Of a DNA stretch of 64,000 nt, positions 51,031 to 61,834 are shown piece after piece (position 1 is the stretch's first letter; the number at the start of each line of letters is the position of its first letter). The translations under genes were made by a program, and so were the position numbers. Source of the stretch: Phytomonospora endophytica (GTDB taxonomy: Bacteria; Actinomycetota; Actinomycetes; Mycobacteriales; Micromonosporaceae); assembly GCF_014202425.1 (NCBI RefSeq), contig NZ_JACHGT010000003.1, positions 62,001 through 126,000 of the forward strand, given 5' to 3'. The notes beneath the pieces are model-generated. The model did not search any database, had not been told where the DNA came from, and saw nothing but the letters and a program-made list of their open reading frames with translations.

Positions 51031-52206
51031 ATGCCTCTCGCCTTGGTCGCGCTGATGATCAGCGCCTTCGGCATCGGCACGACGGAATTCGTCATCAACG
51101 GCCTGCTGCCCGACCTCTCGGCCGAGTTCGGCGTGTCCATCCCGACCGCAGGCCTGCTGGTGTCCGGCTACGCCTTCGGCGTCTTCGTCGGCGCGCCCGT
51201 GCTCACCATCCTGGGCAACCGGCTCTCCCGCAAGAAGATGCTTTTGCTGCTCATGGTCGTCTTCATCGCCGGGAACCTGCTTTCGGCGCTCGCCACCTCC
51301 TACGGCGCACTGATGGCCGGGCGGATCGTGTCCTCCTTCGCCCACGGTGCCTTCTTCGGTGTCGGATCGGTCGTCGCCGCCAACCTCGTCGCGCCACAGA
51401 AGCGCGCACAGGCGATCGCGATGATGTTCACCGGCCTCACCGTCGCCAATGTCGTCGGTGTGCCCGTCGGCACCCTCCTCGGGCAGAACCTCGGGTGGCA
51501 GTCGGCCTTCTGGGCCGTCGTCGCCATCGGCGTGGTCGGCCTCATCGGCGTGGCCGCCCTGGTGCCCGCCGACCGCCCCGACGCCGAGCGGCCCGCCCTG
51601 CGCACCGAGTTCCGCGTCTTCCGCCGCCCGCAGGTCTGGATGGCGCTCGGCATGACCGTGCTGGGCTTCGCGCCGGCCTTCACCGTGCTGACCTTCATCG
51701 CGCCCATGGCCACCGAGGTCGCCGGCTTCTCCGAGAGTGCCGTGCCGATCCTCGTCGGGCTCTTCGGCGTCGGCGTGGTCGCCGGGAACCTCGTCGGCGC
51801 GCGGCTCGCCGACCGCGCCCTGATGCCCTCGCTCTACGCGATCCTCGTCGCCCTGATCGTCATCTCGGTGGCCTTCCTGTTCGCCGCGCACTCGCAGGTC
51901 GCCTTCGTCATCGCGATCCTGGCCTTCGGTGTGGCCGCCTTCGCGACCGTCCCGCCGCTCCAGACGAGGGTCCTCGACAAGGCCGAGGGTGCGCCGACGC
52001 TGGCCTCGGCGGTCAACATCGGCGCCTTCAACCTCGGCAACGCCATCGGCCCCTTCCTCGGCGGCGTCGTCATCGACGCGGGCCTCGGCTACACCGCGAC
52101 GGCGTGGGTCGCCGCGCTGCTGGGTGTCGCCGGACTCGCCCTGGCGCTGGTGTCGGGCGCGATGGACCGCAGGAGCGCCAGGCTTCCGGAGCCCGCGCTG
52201 GTCTAG
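51031..52206 (+). CDS. DHA1-type MFS exporter
   Basis: A 391-residue transporter with twelve membrane segments, of the AraJ/PbuE-like group. It opens with MPLALVALMISAFGIGTTEFVINGLLPDLSAEFGV, which is the group signature; the loop 2-3 motif GNRLSRKKML and segment 5 motif VANVVGVPVGTLLGQNLGWQSAFWAV are present. Members export sugars, purines or chloramphenicol-like drugs. Divergence from the MarR gene suggests drug- or metabolite-induced expression. Its stop overlaps the convergent DUF402 gene by 4 bases. Confidence 0.88.
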   Translation: MPLALVALMISAFGIGTTEFVINGLLPDLSAEFGVSIPTAGLLVSGYAFGVFVGAPVLTILGNRLSRKKMLLLLMVVFIAGNLLSALATSYGALMAGRIVSSFAHGAFFGVGSVVAANLVAPQKRAQAIAMMFTGLTVANVVGVPVGTLLGQNLGWQSAFWAVVAIGVVGLIGVAALVPADRPDAERPALRTEFRVFRRPQVWMALGMTVLGFAPAFTVLTFIAPMATEVAGFSESAVPILVGLFGVGVVAGNLVGARLADRALMPSLYAILVALIVISVAFLFAAHSQVAFVIAILAFGVAAFATVPPLQTRVLDKAEGAPTLASAVNIGAFNLGNAIGPFLGGVVIDAGLGYTATAWVAALLGVAGLALALVSGAMDRRSARLPEPALV

Positions 52207-52859
52207 GGCCAGTGCGTGTGACGGTCACGCCAGGAGACGGGGAGCACCGGGGTCGGCCACGAGCCGGGCCCGGTGTTCTCATAGGTTCCCCGCACGAGGG
52301 TGCCGTCGGTGAACCGCGCGAGGGACTGTTCGGCGTGCTCGCGGACCTCGGCGGCGAGCTCGGGCGTGCAGTAACCGGGGCGGCCGATGATGTGCTCGAA
52401 CTCGGCCTCGTCCTTGAAGTGCCAGGTCCCGTCGGGGTAGGTGACCAGGTCGAGTTCCCGGTCGGCGGTGTCGACGAAGGCGTTGCCCGAGGCGTCGCTC
52501 CAACGGACGTAGGGCTTCTCGTAGTTGACCTTCGCGCGGTGCACGGAGCCGTCGGCGTTGTAGAAGATCCACACCGACCAGGGGGCTCCGGCCGGGAAGA
52601 CGAGCACGGCGGCCTCGCCGTACCAGTTCGACTCGGTCTGAGCCCGCAGCTCCGCGCGCGTCCGTTCCGCAAGGCTCAGGTCCCGGACGTCGCGCCCGTC
52701 GGCGGCGTGCGACTCGACCGTCGGGTTCCCCGGCCGCAGGAGGATCGCGAGTTCCTCGGTGCCGTCGGCGATGACGTTGCCGGTGTAGACCCAGCGCGGG
52801 GTGTCGAAGCGTCCGTATCGGACGGCGACGGGCCGTCCCGGATTCCATGGTGCGCTCAT
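52203..52859 (-). CDS. DUF402-family protein
   Basis: A 218-residue DUF402 protein (FomD/Ntdp-like fold). The conserved acidic triad region is seen in VRWSDASGNAFVDTADRELDLVTYPDGTWHFKDEAEFE, and the end has the usual helical segment GYCTPELAAEVREHAEQSLARF. Characterised members hydrolyse nucleotide phosphodiester or diphosphate bonds, for example nucleoside diphosphatases and FomD. The exact substrate here cannot be told. The N-terminal WNPGRPVAVRYGRFDTPRWVYTGNVI is also typical. Single gene. Confidence 0.82.
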   Translation of the reverse strand: MSAPWNPGRPVAVRYGRFDTPRWVYTGNVIADGTEELAILLRPGNPTVESHAADGRDVRDLSLAERTRAELRAQTESNWYGEAAVLVFPAGAPWSVWIFYNADGSVHRAKVNYEKPYVRWSDASGNAFVDTADRELDLVTYPDGTWHFKDEAEFEHIIGRPGYCTPELAAEVREHAEQSLARFTDGTLVRGTYENTGPGSWPTPVLPVSWRDRHTHWP

Positions 52860-53177
52860 GCGGTTGGAGGCTATCCGTCCCGGTGACGGGCGGAGTGGGC
52901 TCTAGCGTCGCCGGATGGCGCGAGTGGTGGTCGGGGCCCAGGTATCGACACGTGGAGGCCCGCCTCGCCGACGGGCGCGCACCTGCCGCCCCACGGGTTC
53001 CGGCACCCCGCGCCCCGCCCACGTGCCAAAACCGTCCCCGCCCGCGCCCACGTATGTGAATCCGCAGTTCAGAGCGGTCCCGGCGGGCAAGTTGGGACCC
53101 ACGTCACAAAGTCGCACACTTCCCCCGATCACTGATTTCTGGCAGGTTAATCATGAGACTTAATTGTTACCCAAGTC
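52860..53177. other. Intergenic region upstream of the glycoside operon
   Basis: About 320 bases with no gene. The left half is very GC-rich and without structure that I can name. The last 60 bases turn AT-rich (around TTAATTGTTACC) and should hold the promoter of the glycosidase operon, just left of the palindromic operator. Confidence 0.5.
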
Positions 53178-53199
53178 ACTTACTGACCTGTCAGTAAGT
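53178..53199. promoter_or_regulatory. Palindromic operator of the glycoside operon
   Basis: ACTTACTGAC-CT-GTCAGTAAGT is a perfect 10-bp inverted repeat. The same palindrome (9-bp arms, identical core and right flank) recurs at 61788-61807 before the TetR gene at the end of the operon. Its place just upstream of the first gene suits a repressor that blocks RNA polymerase. Confidence 0.85.
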
Positions 53200-53243
53200 T
53201 TGCTAACGTGAGCCGCGTTACCCACTCCCACCTGGAGAACGCC

Positions 53244-55718
53244 TTGGCCACACAGCAGCCCGCCGCCGGTCCCACCCTCGACGACCGGCTCGCCGCCCTC
53301 GCCCTCACGGACAAGGTCCGGCTGCTGACCGGCGCCACGCCCTTCACCCTCCACGCGGCCGACACCGCCGGGCTGCGCTCCCTGGTCCTCTCCGACGGCC
53401 CCGCCGGCGTCCGCGGCCCCAACGGCGACCCCGCCGAGACCGCCGCATCCTTCCCCTCACCGACCGCGCTCGCCGCGACCTGGGACGTCGACGCCGCCGC
53501 GCGGCTCGGCGCCCTCTTCGCCCGGGAGGCCCGCCGCCACGGCGTCGACGTGGTCCTCGCACCCGTGGTCAACCTCCAGCGCACCCCCGTCGGCGGACGG
53601 CACTTCGAGTGCTTCTCGGAGGACCCGCTGCTCACCGGCCGCATGGCCGCCGCGCTCGTCAAGGCGCTCCAGGAACGCGGTGTCGCCGCCTGCGTCAAGC
53701 ACTTCGTCGCCAACGACTCCGAGACCGCCCGCACCGAGTACATCGCCCAGGTCGACGAGCGGACCCTGCGCGAGGTCTACCTCGCGCCCTTCGAGCTGAC
53801 CGTCAAGGAGGCCGGGGCCTGGTCGATCATGGCCGCCTACAACGGCGTCGACGACGGCGTCGAAGAGGCCACCTCGACCGAGCACCACCACCTGATCGTC
53901 GACGTCCTCAAGAACGAGTGGGGCTTCGACGGCGTCGTCATGAGCGACTGGCTCGCCGCGCGCAGCACCGTCGCCACCGCCAACGGCGGACTCGACCTCG
54001 TCATGCCCGGCCCCGGCGGCCCGTGGGAGGACGCGCTCGTCCAGGCCGTCCACGACGGGCTCGTCGGCGAGGACGTCATCGACGACAAGGTCCGCCGGAT
54101 CCTCCGCCTCGCCGGACGGGTGGGCGGCCTCGACGGCGCCGAGAACGTCCTCGACACCGCCGACCTCGGCGGCACCCGCGAGATCCTGCGCGAGCTGGCC
54201 GCCCGCTCCACCGTCGTGCTCAAAGACGACGGCGGTCGCATCCCGCGCGGAATCGAGGACGTGCGGACCGTCGCCCTCATCGGCCCCAACGCCACCGACG
54301 CCTTCACCCAGGGCGGCGGCAGCGCGTACGTCTGGCCCGACCTCCAGGTCACCCCGCTCGACGGCCTGCGCGCCGCCCTCGGCGGCGACGTCGAGATCCG
54401 CGTCGAACGCGGCGGCTACGCACGCCCCCACGCCCCCCGCCTCGACGTCAAGGGCCGCGCGATCGACCCCGAGACCGGCCTCCCCGGCATCCGCCTGGAG
54501 ATCCGCGACGCCACCGGAACCGTCATCGACTCCCGCGTCCACGACGGCGAGAACGGCTGGTGGTACGTCACCCCCGAGGCCGCCACCGCCCGCCTCACCG
54601 CGACCGTCGAACTCCAGGAACCCGGCGAGCACTGGCTCGGCGTCGGCACCGTCGGCGCGCACCGGACCCGCATCGGCGGCGTGCTCACCGGCGAGTCCAC
54701 CATCCGCGCCGGTTCGGAGGTCCTGCTCAACTCCAGCGTCAACTCGCCCGCCGACAGCGGCCGCGCGGTCGCCGTCGCCGCCCCGGTCACCGTCGACATC
54801 GACGTGGACCTCCAGATCGTCGACGCCGAGGCCTACGGCCGCTTCGTCCGCGCCGAACTGCGCCACCGCCTTCCCGGCCGCACCGACGAGGAAGAGATCG
54901 CCGCCGCCGTCGAGGCCGCGCGCGACGCCGACCTGACCGTCCTCGTCGTCGGCACCAACAGTCAGGTCGAGTCCGAGGGCTGGGACCGGCCCGACCTCGA
55001 CCTCCCCGGCCGCCAGGACGAACTCGTCCGCCGGGTCCTGAAGGTCACCGACCGCGCGATCGTCGTCGTCAACGCGGGGGCGCCGGTGCTGCTCCCGTGG
55101 CTGGCCGACGCGGGAACCGTGCTGTGGACATGGTTCCCCGGGCAGGAATGCGGCCACGCCCTCGCCGACGTCCTCTTCGGGCGGACCGAGCCCGCCGGAC
55201 GCCTGCCGTGGACGCTTCCTGCCCGCTTCGAAGACGTCCCCGTTCCCGACGCCATCCCGGACGGGAAGTTCATCGCCTACCGCGAAGGCGTCCACATCGG
55301 ACACCGCGGCTGGCTGCGCGACGGCGTCGAACCCGCCCTTCCCTTCGGGCACGGCCTCGGCTGGACCGACTGGGAATACACCGATCTGCACGTCGAGGAC
55401 ACCGCCGAAGGCGAGGTCCTGCTCGACGTGACGGTACGCAACACCGGCGCCCGGCCCGGCCGGGAGGTCGTCCAGGCGTACCTCGAACCCTGCGAGGACG
55501 ACGCGGACCGACCGGTCCGCGCACTCGGCGGCTTCGCCGTCGCCGAGGCCGCTCCGGGTGAGTCCACCACCGCCCGGCTGAGGCTGGCCGCCCGCGCGTT
55601 CCAGATCTGGGACACCGGCAGCCACGCCTGGATCACCCCCGCCGGGCGCTACCGCGTCCGCGTCGGCCGATCCGTCACCGATCTGCGGCTCGACGCGCAC
55701 GTCACCCGAACCCGATGA
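53244..55718 (+). CDS. Glycoside hydrolase family 3 beta-glycosidase
   Basis: An 824-residue GH3 enzyme, probably a cytoplasmic beta-glucosidase; no signal peptide is present. It has the barrel domain with VLAPVVNLQRTPVGGRHFECFSEDP and CVKHFVANDSE and the nucleophile Asp235 in GVVMSDWLAAR. A probable PA14-type insert (about 395-530) and the second catalytic-domain part (VLVVGTNSQVESEGWDRPDLDLPGRQ) follow, then a fibronectin-like C-terminus (LDVTVRNTGARPGREVVQAYL). Start: TTG 53244 has TGGAGA 6 bases upstream; the GTG at 53208 lies almost against the operator and is less likely. It cleaves sugars imported by the ABC system encoded downstream. Confidence 0.88.
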   Translation: MATQQPAAGPTLDDRLAALALTDKVRLLTGATPFTLHAADTAGLRSLVLSDGPAGVRGPNGDPAETAASFPSPTALAATWDVDAAARLGALFAREARRHGVDVVLAPVVNLQRTPVGGRHFECFSEDPLLTGRMAAALVKALQERGVAACVKHFVANDSETARTEYIAQVDERTLREVYLAPFELTVKEAGAWSIMAAYNGVDDGVEEATSTEHHHLIVDVLKNEWGFDGVVMSDWLAARSTVATANGGLDLVMPGPGGPWEDALVQAVHDGLVGEDVIDDKVRRILRLAGRVGGLDGAENVLDTADLGGTREILRELAARSTVVLKDDGGRIPRGIEDVRTVALIGPNATDAFTQGGGSAYVWPDLQVTPLDGLRAALGGDVEIRVERGGYARPHAPRLDVKGRAIDPETGLPGIRLEIRDATGTVIDSRVHDGENGWWYVTPEAATARLTATVELQEPGEHWLGVGTVGAHRTRIGGVLTGESTIRAGSEVLLNSSVNSPADSGRAVAVAAPVTVDIDVDLQIVDAEAYGRFVRAELRHRLPGRTDEEEIAAAVEAARDADLTVLVVGTNSQVESEGWDRPDLDLPGRQDELVRRVLKVTDRAIVVVNAGAPVLLPWLADAGTVLWTWFPGQECGHALADVLFGRTEPAGRLPWTLPARFEDVPVPDAIPDGKFIAYREGVHIGHRGWLRDGVEPALPFGHGLGWTDWEYTDLHVEDTAEGEVLLDVTVRNTGARPGREVVQAYLEPCEDDADRPVRALGGFAVAEAAPGESTTARLRLAARAFQIWDTGSHAWITPAGRYRVRVGRSVTDLRLDAHVTRTR

Positions 55719-55758
55719 CCGCCCCCTGAGATTCACCCCACGCAAGGAGACATTCTCA

Positions 55759-57417
55759 ATGAAGAGACGCACCACGCTCGGACTCATGGCCGGTGTGCTC
55801 GCCACCCCCGCCCTCGCCGCGTGCGGCGACGGCAAGACCGGTGACGGCGACGGGGGAGCCCCGCAGGCCCTCACCGTCGGCATGCCGAACGGGCCGCTGA
55901 CCAACAACAGCAACCCCTTCACGCCGACGTCGTCGGGCAACTCCCTGGGCTACCGCTGGCTCGTCTACGAGCCCCTCGCCCAGGTCAACCAGATCGCCCC
56001 CGACCAGGCGCCCACGCCGTGGCTGGCCACCGCGTGGGAGTGGGCCGCCGACTACAAGTCGGTCAAGTTCACCATCCGCGACGGCGTCAAGTGGTCCGAC
56101 GGACAGGTCATGACCGCCGAGGACGTCGGGTTCACCTTCACCCTGATCAAGGACAACGACGCCTTCAACGGCAGCGCGATCCCCTTCGACGCGATCACCG
56201 TCGAGGGCAACACCGTCAGCCTGACCTTCACGTCCTCGCAGTTCGTCAACCAGGGCCGGGTCCTGGAGACCATGGTCGTCCCGAAGCACATCTGGTCGGC
56301 GATGTCCGACCCGACGACCGACACCAACCAGAACCCGATCGGCTCGGGCCCGTACACGCTGAAGTCGTGGACGGCCCAGGTCGTGACGATGGTGCCCCGC
56401 ACCGACTACTGGGGTGGCCAGCCGAAGGTCCCCGAGGTCCGCTACACGTCCTACAACGACAACAACGCGCAGACCACCGCGCTGGCCAGCGGTGCCTGCC
56501 AGTGGTCCTACGTGTTCATGCCGAACTACCAGGACGTGTTCGTCGCCAAGGACAAGGACAACCACAAGCTGTGGTTCCCCTCCGGCCTCGGCATCCACGC
56601 GCTGTTCCTGAACATGGAGAAGAGCGCCTTCAAGCACGCCGCGCTGCGCCAGGCCATCAACCTGGTCATCGACCGCCAGGCCATCCACGTGCAGGGCCAC
56701 GCCGGCCTGTACCCGCTGGTCGACAGCCCGACGGGCATCCCGCGCCCGGCCGGTGAGGCGTTCATCTCCGACAAGTACAAGGGCCAGGCGCAGGCCGTCG
56801 ACGTCGAGAAGGCGAAGACGATCCTCCAGCAGGGCGGCTTCACCCTCGACGGCGAGACCCTGAAGGACCCCGAGGGCAACCCGGTCACCTTCAAGCTCGT
56901 CGACCCGGCCGGCTGGTCGGACTACCTCGCCGACCTGCAGATCATCGCCGACAGCGTCAAGCAGCTCGGCATCGACGCGACCGTCGACACCATGACGGTC
57001 GACGCCTGGACCGAGGCCCTGGCCGTCGGCGACTTCGACGCCAGCCTGCACTGGACCAACACCGGCAACACCCCCTACGACATCTACGACTGCATCATGA
57101 ACGGCGCCCACCTGGAGCCGCTGGGCAAGAAGGCGTCGTGGAACTTCGGGCGCTACCGCAACGAGGACGCCACCAAGGCCCTCAACGACTACGCCAACGC
57201 CTCCGACGACGCCACGCGCAAGACCGCCATGGACCTGCTCCAGGACATCATGGTCGAACAGGTCCCCGCGATCCCGCTGGTCGCCGGGCCCATCGGCGCC
57301 GAGTACTCCACGAAGTTCTGGGAGGGCTGGCCGACCGCGGAGGACCCCTACGCCATGCCGCAGCCGACGCAGCCGAGCGCGTCGATGATCGTCATGAAGC
57401 TGACCCCGGCATCGTGA
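55759..57417 (+). CDS. Oligopeptide/oligosaccharide-type ABC solute-binding lipoprotein
   Basis: A 552-residue extracytoplasmic binding protein of the SBP_bac_5 (OppA/DppA) family. The signal peptide has a lipobox LAAC with Cys22 as the lipidation site, followed by a flexible Gly/Asp linker. Family segments include VKFTIRDGVKWSDGQVMTAEDVGFTF, NPIGSGPYTLKSW and FLNMEKSAFKHAALRQAINLVIDRQ. OppA-type receptors also bind cello- or other oligosaccharides, which fits the GH3 gene 40 bases upstream. Translation signal AAGGAGA. A strong hairpin follows its stop. Confidence 0.9.
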   Translation: MKRRTTLGLMAGVLATPALAACGDGKTGDGDGGAPQALTVGMPNGPLTNNSNPFTPTSSGNSLGYRWLVYEPLAQVNQIAPDQAPTPWLATAWEWAADYKSVKFTIRDGVKWSDGQVMTAEDVGFTFTLIKDNDAFNGSAIPFDAITVEGNTVSLTFTSSQFVNQGRVLETMVVPKHIWSAMSDPTTDTNQNPIGSGPYTLKSWTAQVVTMVPRTDYWGGQPKVPEVRYTSYNDNNAQTTALASGACQWSYVFMPNYQDVFVAKDKDNHKLWFPSGLGIHALFLNMEKSAFKHAALRQAINLVIDRQAIHVQGHAGLYPLVDSPTGIPRPAGEAFISDKYKGQAQAVDVEKAKTILQQGGFTLDGETLKDPEGNPVTFKLVDPAGWSDYLADLQIIADSVKQLGIDATVDTMTVDAWTEALAVGDFDASLHWTNTGNTPYDIYDCIMNGAHLEPLGKKASWNFGRYRNEDATKALNDYANASDDATRKTAMDLLQDIMVEQVPAIPLVAGPIGAEYSTKFWEGWPTAEDPYAMPQPTQPSASMIVMKLTPAS

Positions 57418-57423
57418 CGCACC

Positions 57424-57454
57424 GCCCGGCCGGGACCTCCGATCCCGGCCGGGC
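57424..57454 (+). terminator. Intra-operon hairpin after the binding-protein gene
   Basis: GCCCGGCCGGGA and its perfect complement form a 12-bp stem with loop CCTCCGA, 7 bases after the stop codon. Such structures favour accumulation of binding-protein transcript over that of the ATPase and permease genes that follow. Confidence 0.7.
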
Positions 57455-57499
57455 ACACCCTCCGGTTCCCACCACCACGCCCTTCCGGATAGGTAGGCC

Positions 57500-58558
57500 A
57501 TGGCTCAGCGAGAAGGTCCGGCGACCGACGCCGCGACGACCCCGACCGAAGACCCGATCATGCTCGAAGCCCGGGCACTCACCAAACACTTCCCGGTCCG
57601 CGGCCTGCGCGGACGCGGCAAGGCCGTCCGCGCCGTCGAGTCGGTCGACCTGACCCTCCGCCGCGGCCAGGTGGTCGCCCTCGTCGGTGAGTCCGGCTCG
57701 GGCAAGTCCACCGTGGCGCGCCTGCTCGCCCAGCTCTACCCGGCCACCTCCGGACAGGTCCTGCTGCGCGGCGAACCGGTCAAGGTCCGCTTCGGGCGCC
57801 GGTTCCGGGCCTACTGCCGCCAGGTGCAGATGATCTTCCAGGATCCCTTCGCCTCGCTCAACCCGATCCACACCGTCCGCTACGTGCTGACCCGCTCACT
57901 GCGGATCCACCACCGCGGACTGTCCAAAGAGGAACTCGAAACCCGCCTCGCGGGACTGCTGGAGCAGGTCCACCTGCGTCCCGCCGAGCGCTACATCGAC
58001 AAGTTCCCGCACGAACTGTCCGGCGGACAGCGTCAGCGCATCGCCATCGCCCGCGCCCTCGGCGCCCGCCCGACGGTCCTCCTGGCCGACGAGCCGGTGT
58101 CCATGCTGGACGTCTCGATCCGCCTCGGCGTGCTCAACCTGCTCAAAGAGCTCAAGGAAGAGCTCGACCTGGCGATCCTCTACATCACCCACGACATCGC
58201 CTCGGCCCGCTACTTCGCCGACCGCACGGTCGTCATGTACGCCGGCGAGGTCGTCGAGAGCGGCGACAGCGAATCGGTGACGCAGAACCCCGCGCACCCC
58301 TACACGCAGCTGCTCGTCAGCTCGGCCCCCGACCCGGACAAGCTCGCCGACGCCGCCGAGAGGCCCGCCCGCGGTGAACCGCCGAGCCTGATCAAGCCGC
58401 CGTCGGGCTGCCGTTTCCACCCGCGGTGCCCTTTCGCGATGGACCGCTGCAAGACCGAATCGCCGCCGTCGCTGCCCGCGGGCGACGGGCGCGTGGCCGC
58501 GTGCTGGCTGTACGCCGAGGGCGTCGAGAAGCCCGCCGGCCTGGAGGTGAAGGCATGA
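57500..58558 (+). CDS. ABC transporter ATPase, OppF type
   Basis: A 352-residue ATPase of the peptide/oligosaccharide importer group. Walker A is GESGSGKST (63-71), the signature LSGGQRQ, Walker [13 protein letters not shown] with the catalytic Glu, and the switch His is in YITHDIASA. The C-terminal [14 protein letters not shown] motif, four Cys in two pairs, matches the iron-sulfur or metal-binding tail of Opp/Dpp ATPases. It pairs with the OppD-like ATPase at the end of the operon. Its stop overlaps the first permease ATG by 4 bases. Confidence 0.92.
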   Translation: MAQREGPATDAATTPTEDPIMLEARALTKHFPVRGLRGRGKAVRAVESVDLTLRRGQVVALVGESGSGKSTVARLLAQLYPATSGQVLLRGEPVKVRFGRRFRAYCRQVQMIFQDPFASLNPIHTVRYVLTRSLRIHHRGLSKEELETRLAGLLEQVHLRPAERYIDKFPHELSGGQRQRIAIARALGARPTVLLADEPVSMLDVSIRLGVLNLLKELKEELDLAILYITHDIASARYFADRTVVMYAGEVVESGDSESVTQNPAHPYTQLLVSSAPDPDKLADAAERPARGEPPSLIKPPSGCRFHPRCPFAMDRCKTESPPSLPAGDGRVAACWLYAEGVEKPAGLEVKA

Positions 58559-59535
58559 CGTTCCTGCTGCGGCGCTTCGTCTTCTACGTGGTCACCGCCT
58601 GGGCGGCGATCACCCTCAACTTCTTCATCCCGCGCATGCTGCCCGGCAACCCCGTGCAGTCGCTGATCAACCGCTACCAGGGTCAGCTCAGCACCGACGC
58701 GACACAGGCGCTCTACGCGATGTTCGGTCTCGACAAGGAGACCAGCGTCTGGCAGCAGTACCTCGATTACTGGGGCAACCTGTTCCAGGGCGACTTCGGG
58801 CTGTCGTTCACGTACTTCCCGACGCCCGTCGCCGAGGTCATCGAACAGAGCATCCCGTGGACGCTGATCCTCGTCGGCGTGTCGACGCTGATCAGCTTCG
58901 TCCTCGGCACCCTCGCCGGCGTCTACATCGGCTGGCGGCGCGGACGCTGGACCGACAGCCTCCTGCCCGTCGGCAGTTTCTTCTCGGCCATCCCGTACTT
59001 CTGGCTCGGCCTGATCGCCATCGCCGTGTTCGCCGTGGCCTGGCCCGTCTTCCCCGCCTCCGGCGGTTATGACGGCGCGTTCGTCCCCTCCTGGGACGCC
59101 GACTTCATCTGGTCGGCGGTCTATCACGGGCTGCTCCCGGCCGTGACGATCGTGGTCAGCTCGGTCGCCGGATGGGCCCTCGGCATGCGCAACATGACCG
59201 TCACCGTGTCGTCCGAGGACTACGTGACCGTCGCGCACGCCAAGGGACTCAAGGAACGCACGGTCATGTTCGGCTACGCCGCCCGCAACGCGATCCTGCC
59301 GAACATCTCCGGCTTCGCGCTGTCCCTCGGCTTCATCGTCGGCGGAACCCTCGTCACCGAGATCGTGTTCTCCTACCCCGGCATCGGATACGTGCTCTAC
59401 CAAGGCGTCAGCTCGAAGGACTACCCGCTCATGCAGGGCGTGTTCCTGATCATCACGCTGTCGGTCCTGGTCGCCAACATGCTCGCCGACCTCGCCTACG
59501 CCGCCCTCGACCCCCGCACCCGACAGGAGGGCTGA
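58555..59535 (+). CDS. ABC transporter permease, OppB/DppB type
   Basis: A 326-residue permease with six membrane segments. [34 protein letters not shown] is the typical DppB start, and the EAA-like loop is [29 protein letters not shown]. The C-terminus reads [15 protein letters not shown] 58555 overlaps the stop of the ATPase gene. It should pair with the OppC-type permease 125 bases downstream. The last 40 bases of the gene are repeated in that gap. Confidence 0.92.
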   Translation: MTFLLRRFVFYVVTAWAAITLNFFIPRMLPGNPVQSLINRYQGQLSTDATQALYAMFGLDKETSVWQQYLDYWGNLFQGDFGLSFTYFPTPVAEVIEQSIPWTLILVGVSTLISFVLGTLAGVYIGWRRGRWTDSLLPVGSFFSAIPYFWLGLIAIAVFAVAWPVFPASGGYDGAFVPSWDADFIWSAVYHGLLPAVTIVVSSVAGWALGMRNMTVTVSSEDYVTVAHAKGLKERTVMFGYAARNAILPNISGFALSLGFIVGGTLVTEIVFSYPGIGYVLYQGVSSKDYPLMQGVFLIITLSVLVANMLADLAYAALDPRTRQEG

Positions 59536-59538
59536 GCC

Positions 59539-59658
59539 ATGTCGTGCCGAAACCGATCCGTCCAGGGTCGTGTCGCGTCGCCGGTCCCGGTCGCGCCGAG
59601 CATCACGGCCGACCCGGGCTACGCGGCCCTCGACCCCCGCATCCGACAGGAGGGCTGA
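59539..59658 (+). pseudogene. Small ORF from a duplicated permease tail
   Basis: A 39-codon open frame between the two permease genes. Its ATG has AGGAGGG 8 bases upstream, so it could be translated. Its last 13 residues, GYAALDPRIRQEG, copy the end of the permease gene, and 59619-59658 matches 59496-59535 at 38 of 40 bases. The first 26 residues are basic and Ser/Val/Pro-rich without a membrane segment. It is either a remnant of a tandem duplication or a neutral linker whose copied AGGAGGG now serves the next gene. Confidence 0.55.
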
Positions 59659-59659
59659 A

Positions 59660-60666
59660 GTGGCCACCCCCACCACCGTCGACCTGCCGGTCGCGTCCGG
59701 CGAACACGGGATCTCGCCCAAGAAGGGCCGCGGCGGCCGCGGCGCCTGGTCGATCTTCCGCAACCGCAAGGCGATCGTCGGGCTGAGCATCCTCGGCTTC
59801 TTCGCGATCATCGCCGCGCTCGGCGACGTCATCGCCCCCTACGACCCGAACAAGGTCTCCTCCACCCTCATGTCGGGCCCCTCCGGCGAGCACTGGCTCG
59901 GCACCACGAACACCGGGCAGGACATCCTCTCCCAGCTGATCGTCGGCACCCGCGGCGTCCTCATCGTCGGGTTGCTCGCCGGGGCGATCGCCACGGCGAT
60001 CTCGGTCCTCATCGGCGTCACCGCGGGCTTCATCGGCGGCGTCGGCGACGAGTTCCTGTCCCTGCTCGCCAACGTCTTCCTGGTCATCCCCGCGCTGCCG
60101 CTGATCATCATCATCGCCAGCCAGCTCCCCGAGGCCGGCGGCACGACCGTCGCCCTCGTCATCGCCTTCACCGGCTGGGCCTGGGGTTCGCGCATCATGC
60201 GGGCCCAGACCCTCTCCCTGCGGCGGCGCGACTTCGTCGAGGCCGCCCGCGCCAACGGTGAGTCGCTGTGGCGGATCGTCTGCTTCGAGATCCTGCCGAA
60301 CCTCACCGCGATCATCGCCTCCGGCTTCATCGGCACGGTCATCTTCGCCGTACTCTCCCAGATCACCCTCGCCTTCATCGGCGTGACCAGCGTGTCCACC
60401 TGGAACTGGGGCACGATCCTGTTCTGGGCGCAGAGCAACCAGGCGCTCGCCCAGGGCGCGTGGTGGTGGTTCGTCCCGGCCGGCCTGTGCATCGCGGCCC
60501 TCGGCACTGCCCTGACGCTGATCAACTTCGGCATCGACGAGTTCGTCAACCCGCGGCTGCGGACCACCGGCGGCAGCGCCAAGGCCCAGCGCGCCAAGCG
60601 CATCCGGGCCCGCGTGGGCTTCACCCCGGTGTACCGGGCGCCCGCCGAGAAGCGAGGAGAGGACTG

Positions 60667-60667
<1 letters not shown>
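59660..60667 (+). CDS. ABC transporter permease, OppC/DppC type
   Basis: A 335-residue permease with six membrane segments. It has the OppC-type N-terminal cytoplasmic lead, then GLSILGFFAIIAALGDVIAPYDPNKV and HWLGTTNTGQDILSQLIVGTRG, and the EAA-like loop FVEAARANGESLWRIVCFEILPN. GTG 59660 is chosen because the duplicated AGGAGGG lies at 59648-59654 and the family sequence starts here. Its stop shares one base with the ATG of the OppD-like gene. Forms the channel with the OppB-type subunit. Confidence 0.92.
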
Positions 60668-61782
<1,115 letters not shown>

Positions 61783-61787
61783 CGGAC

Positions 61788-61807
61788 CTTACTGACCTGT
61801 CAGTAAG
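61788..61807. promoter_or_regulatory. Palindromic operator before the TetR gene
   Basis: CTTACTGAC-CT-GTCAGTAAG, with the following TTT, is identical to the operator core at 53178-53199. A further half site GGTCAGTAG lies at 61817-61825, next to the TetR start. This supports autoregulation and joint control with the operon. Confidence 0.85.
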
Positions 61808-61834
61808 TTTCGCGCCGGTCAGTAGTCTGTCGGC

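Noticed and set aside
53208-53243. GTG at 53208 as the glycosidase start
   Set aside because: It lies 8 bases from the operator with no ribosome site; TTG 53244 has a well-placed one. The matter is not settled without N-terminal data.
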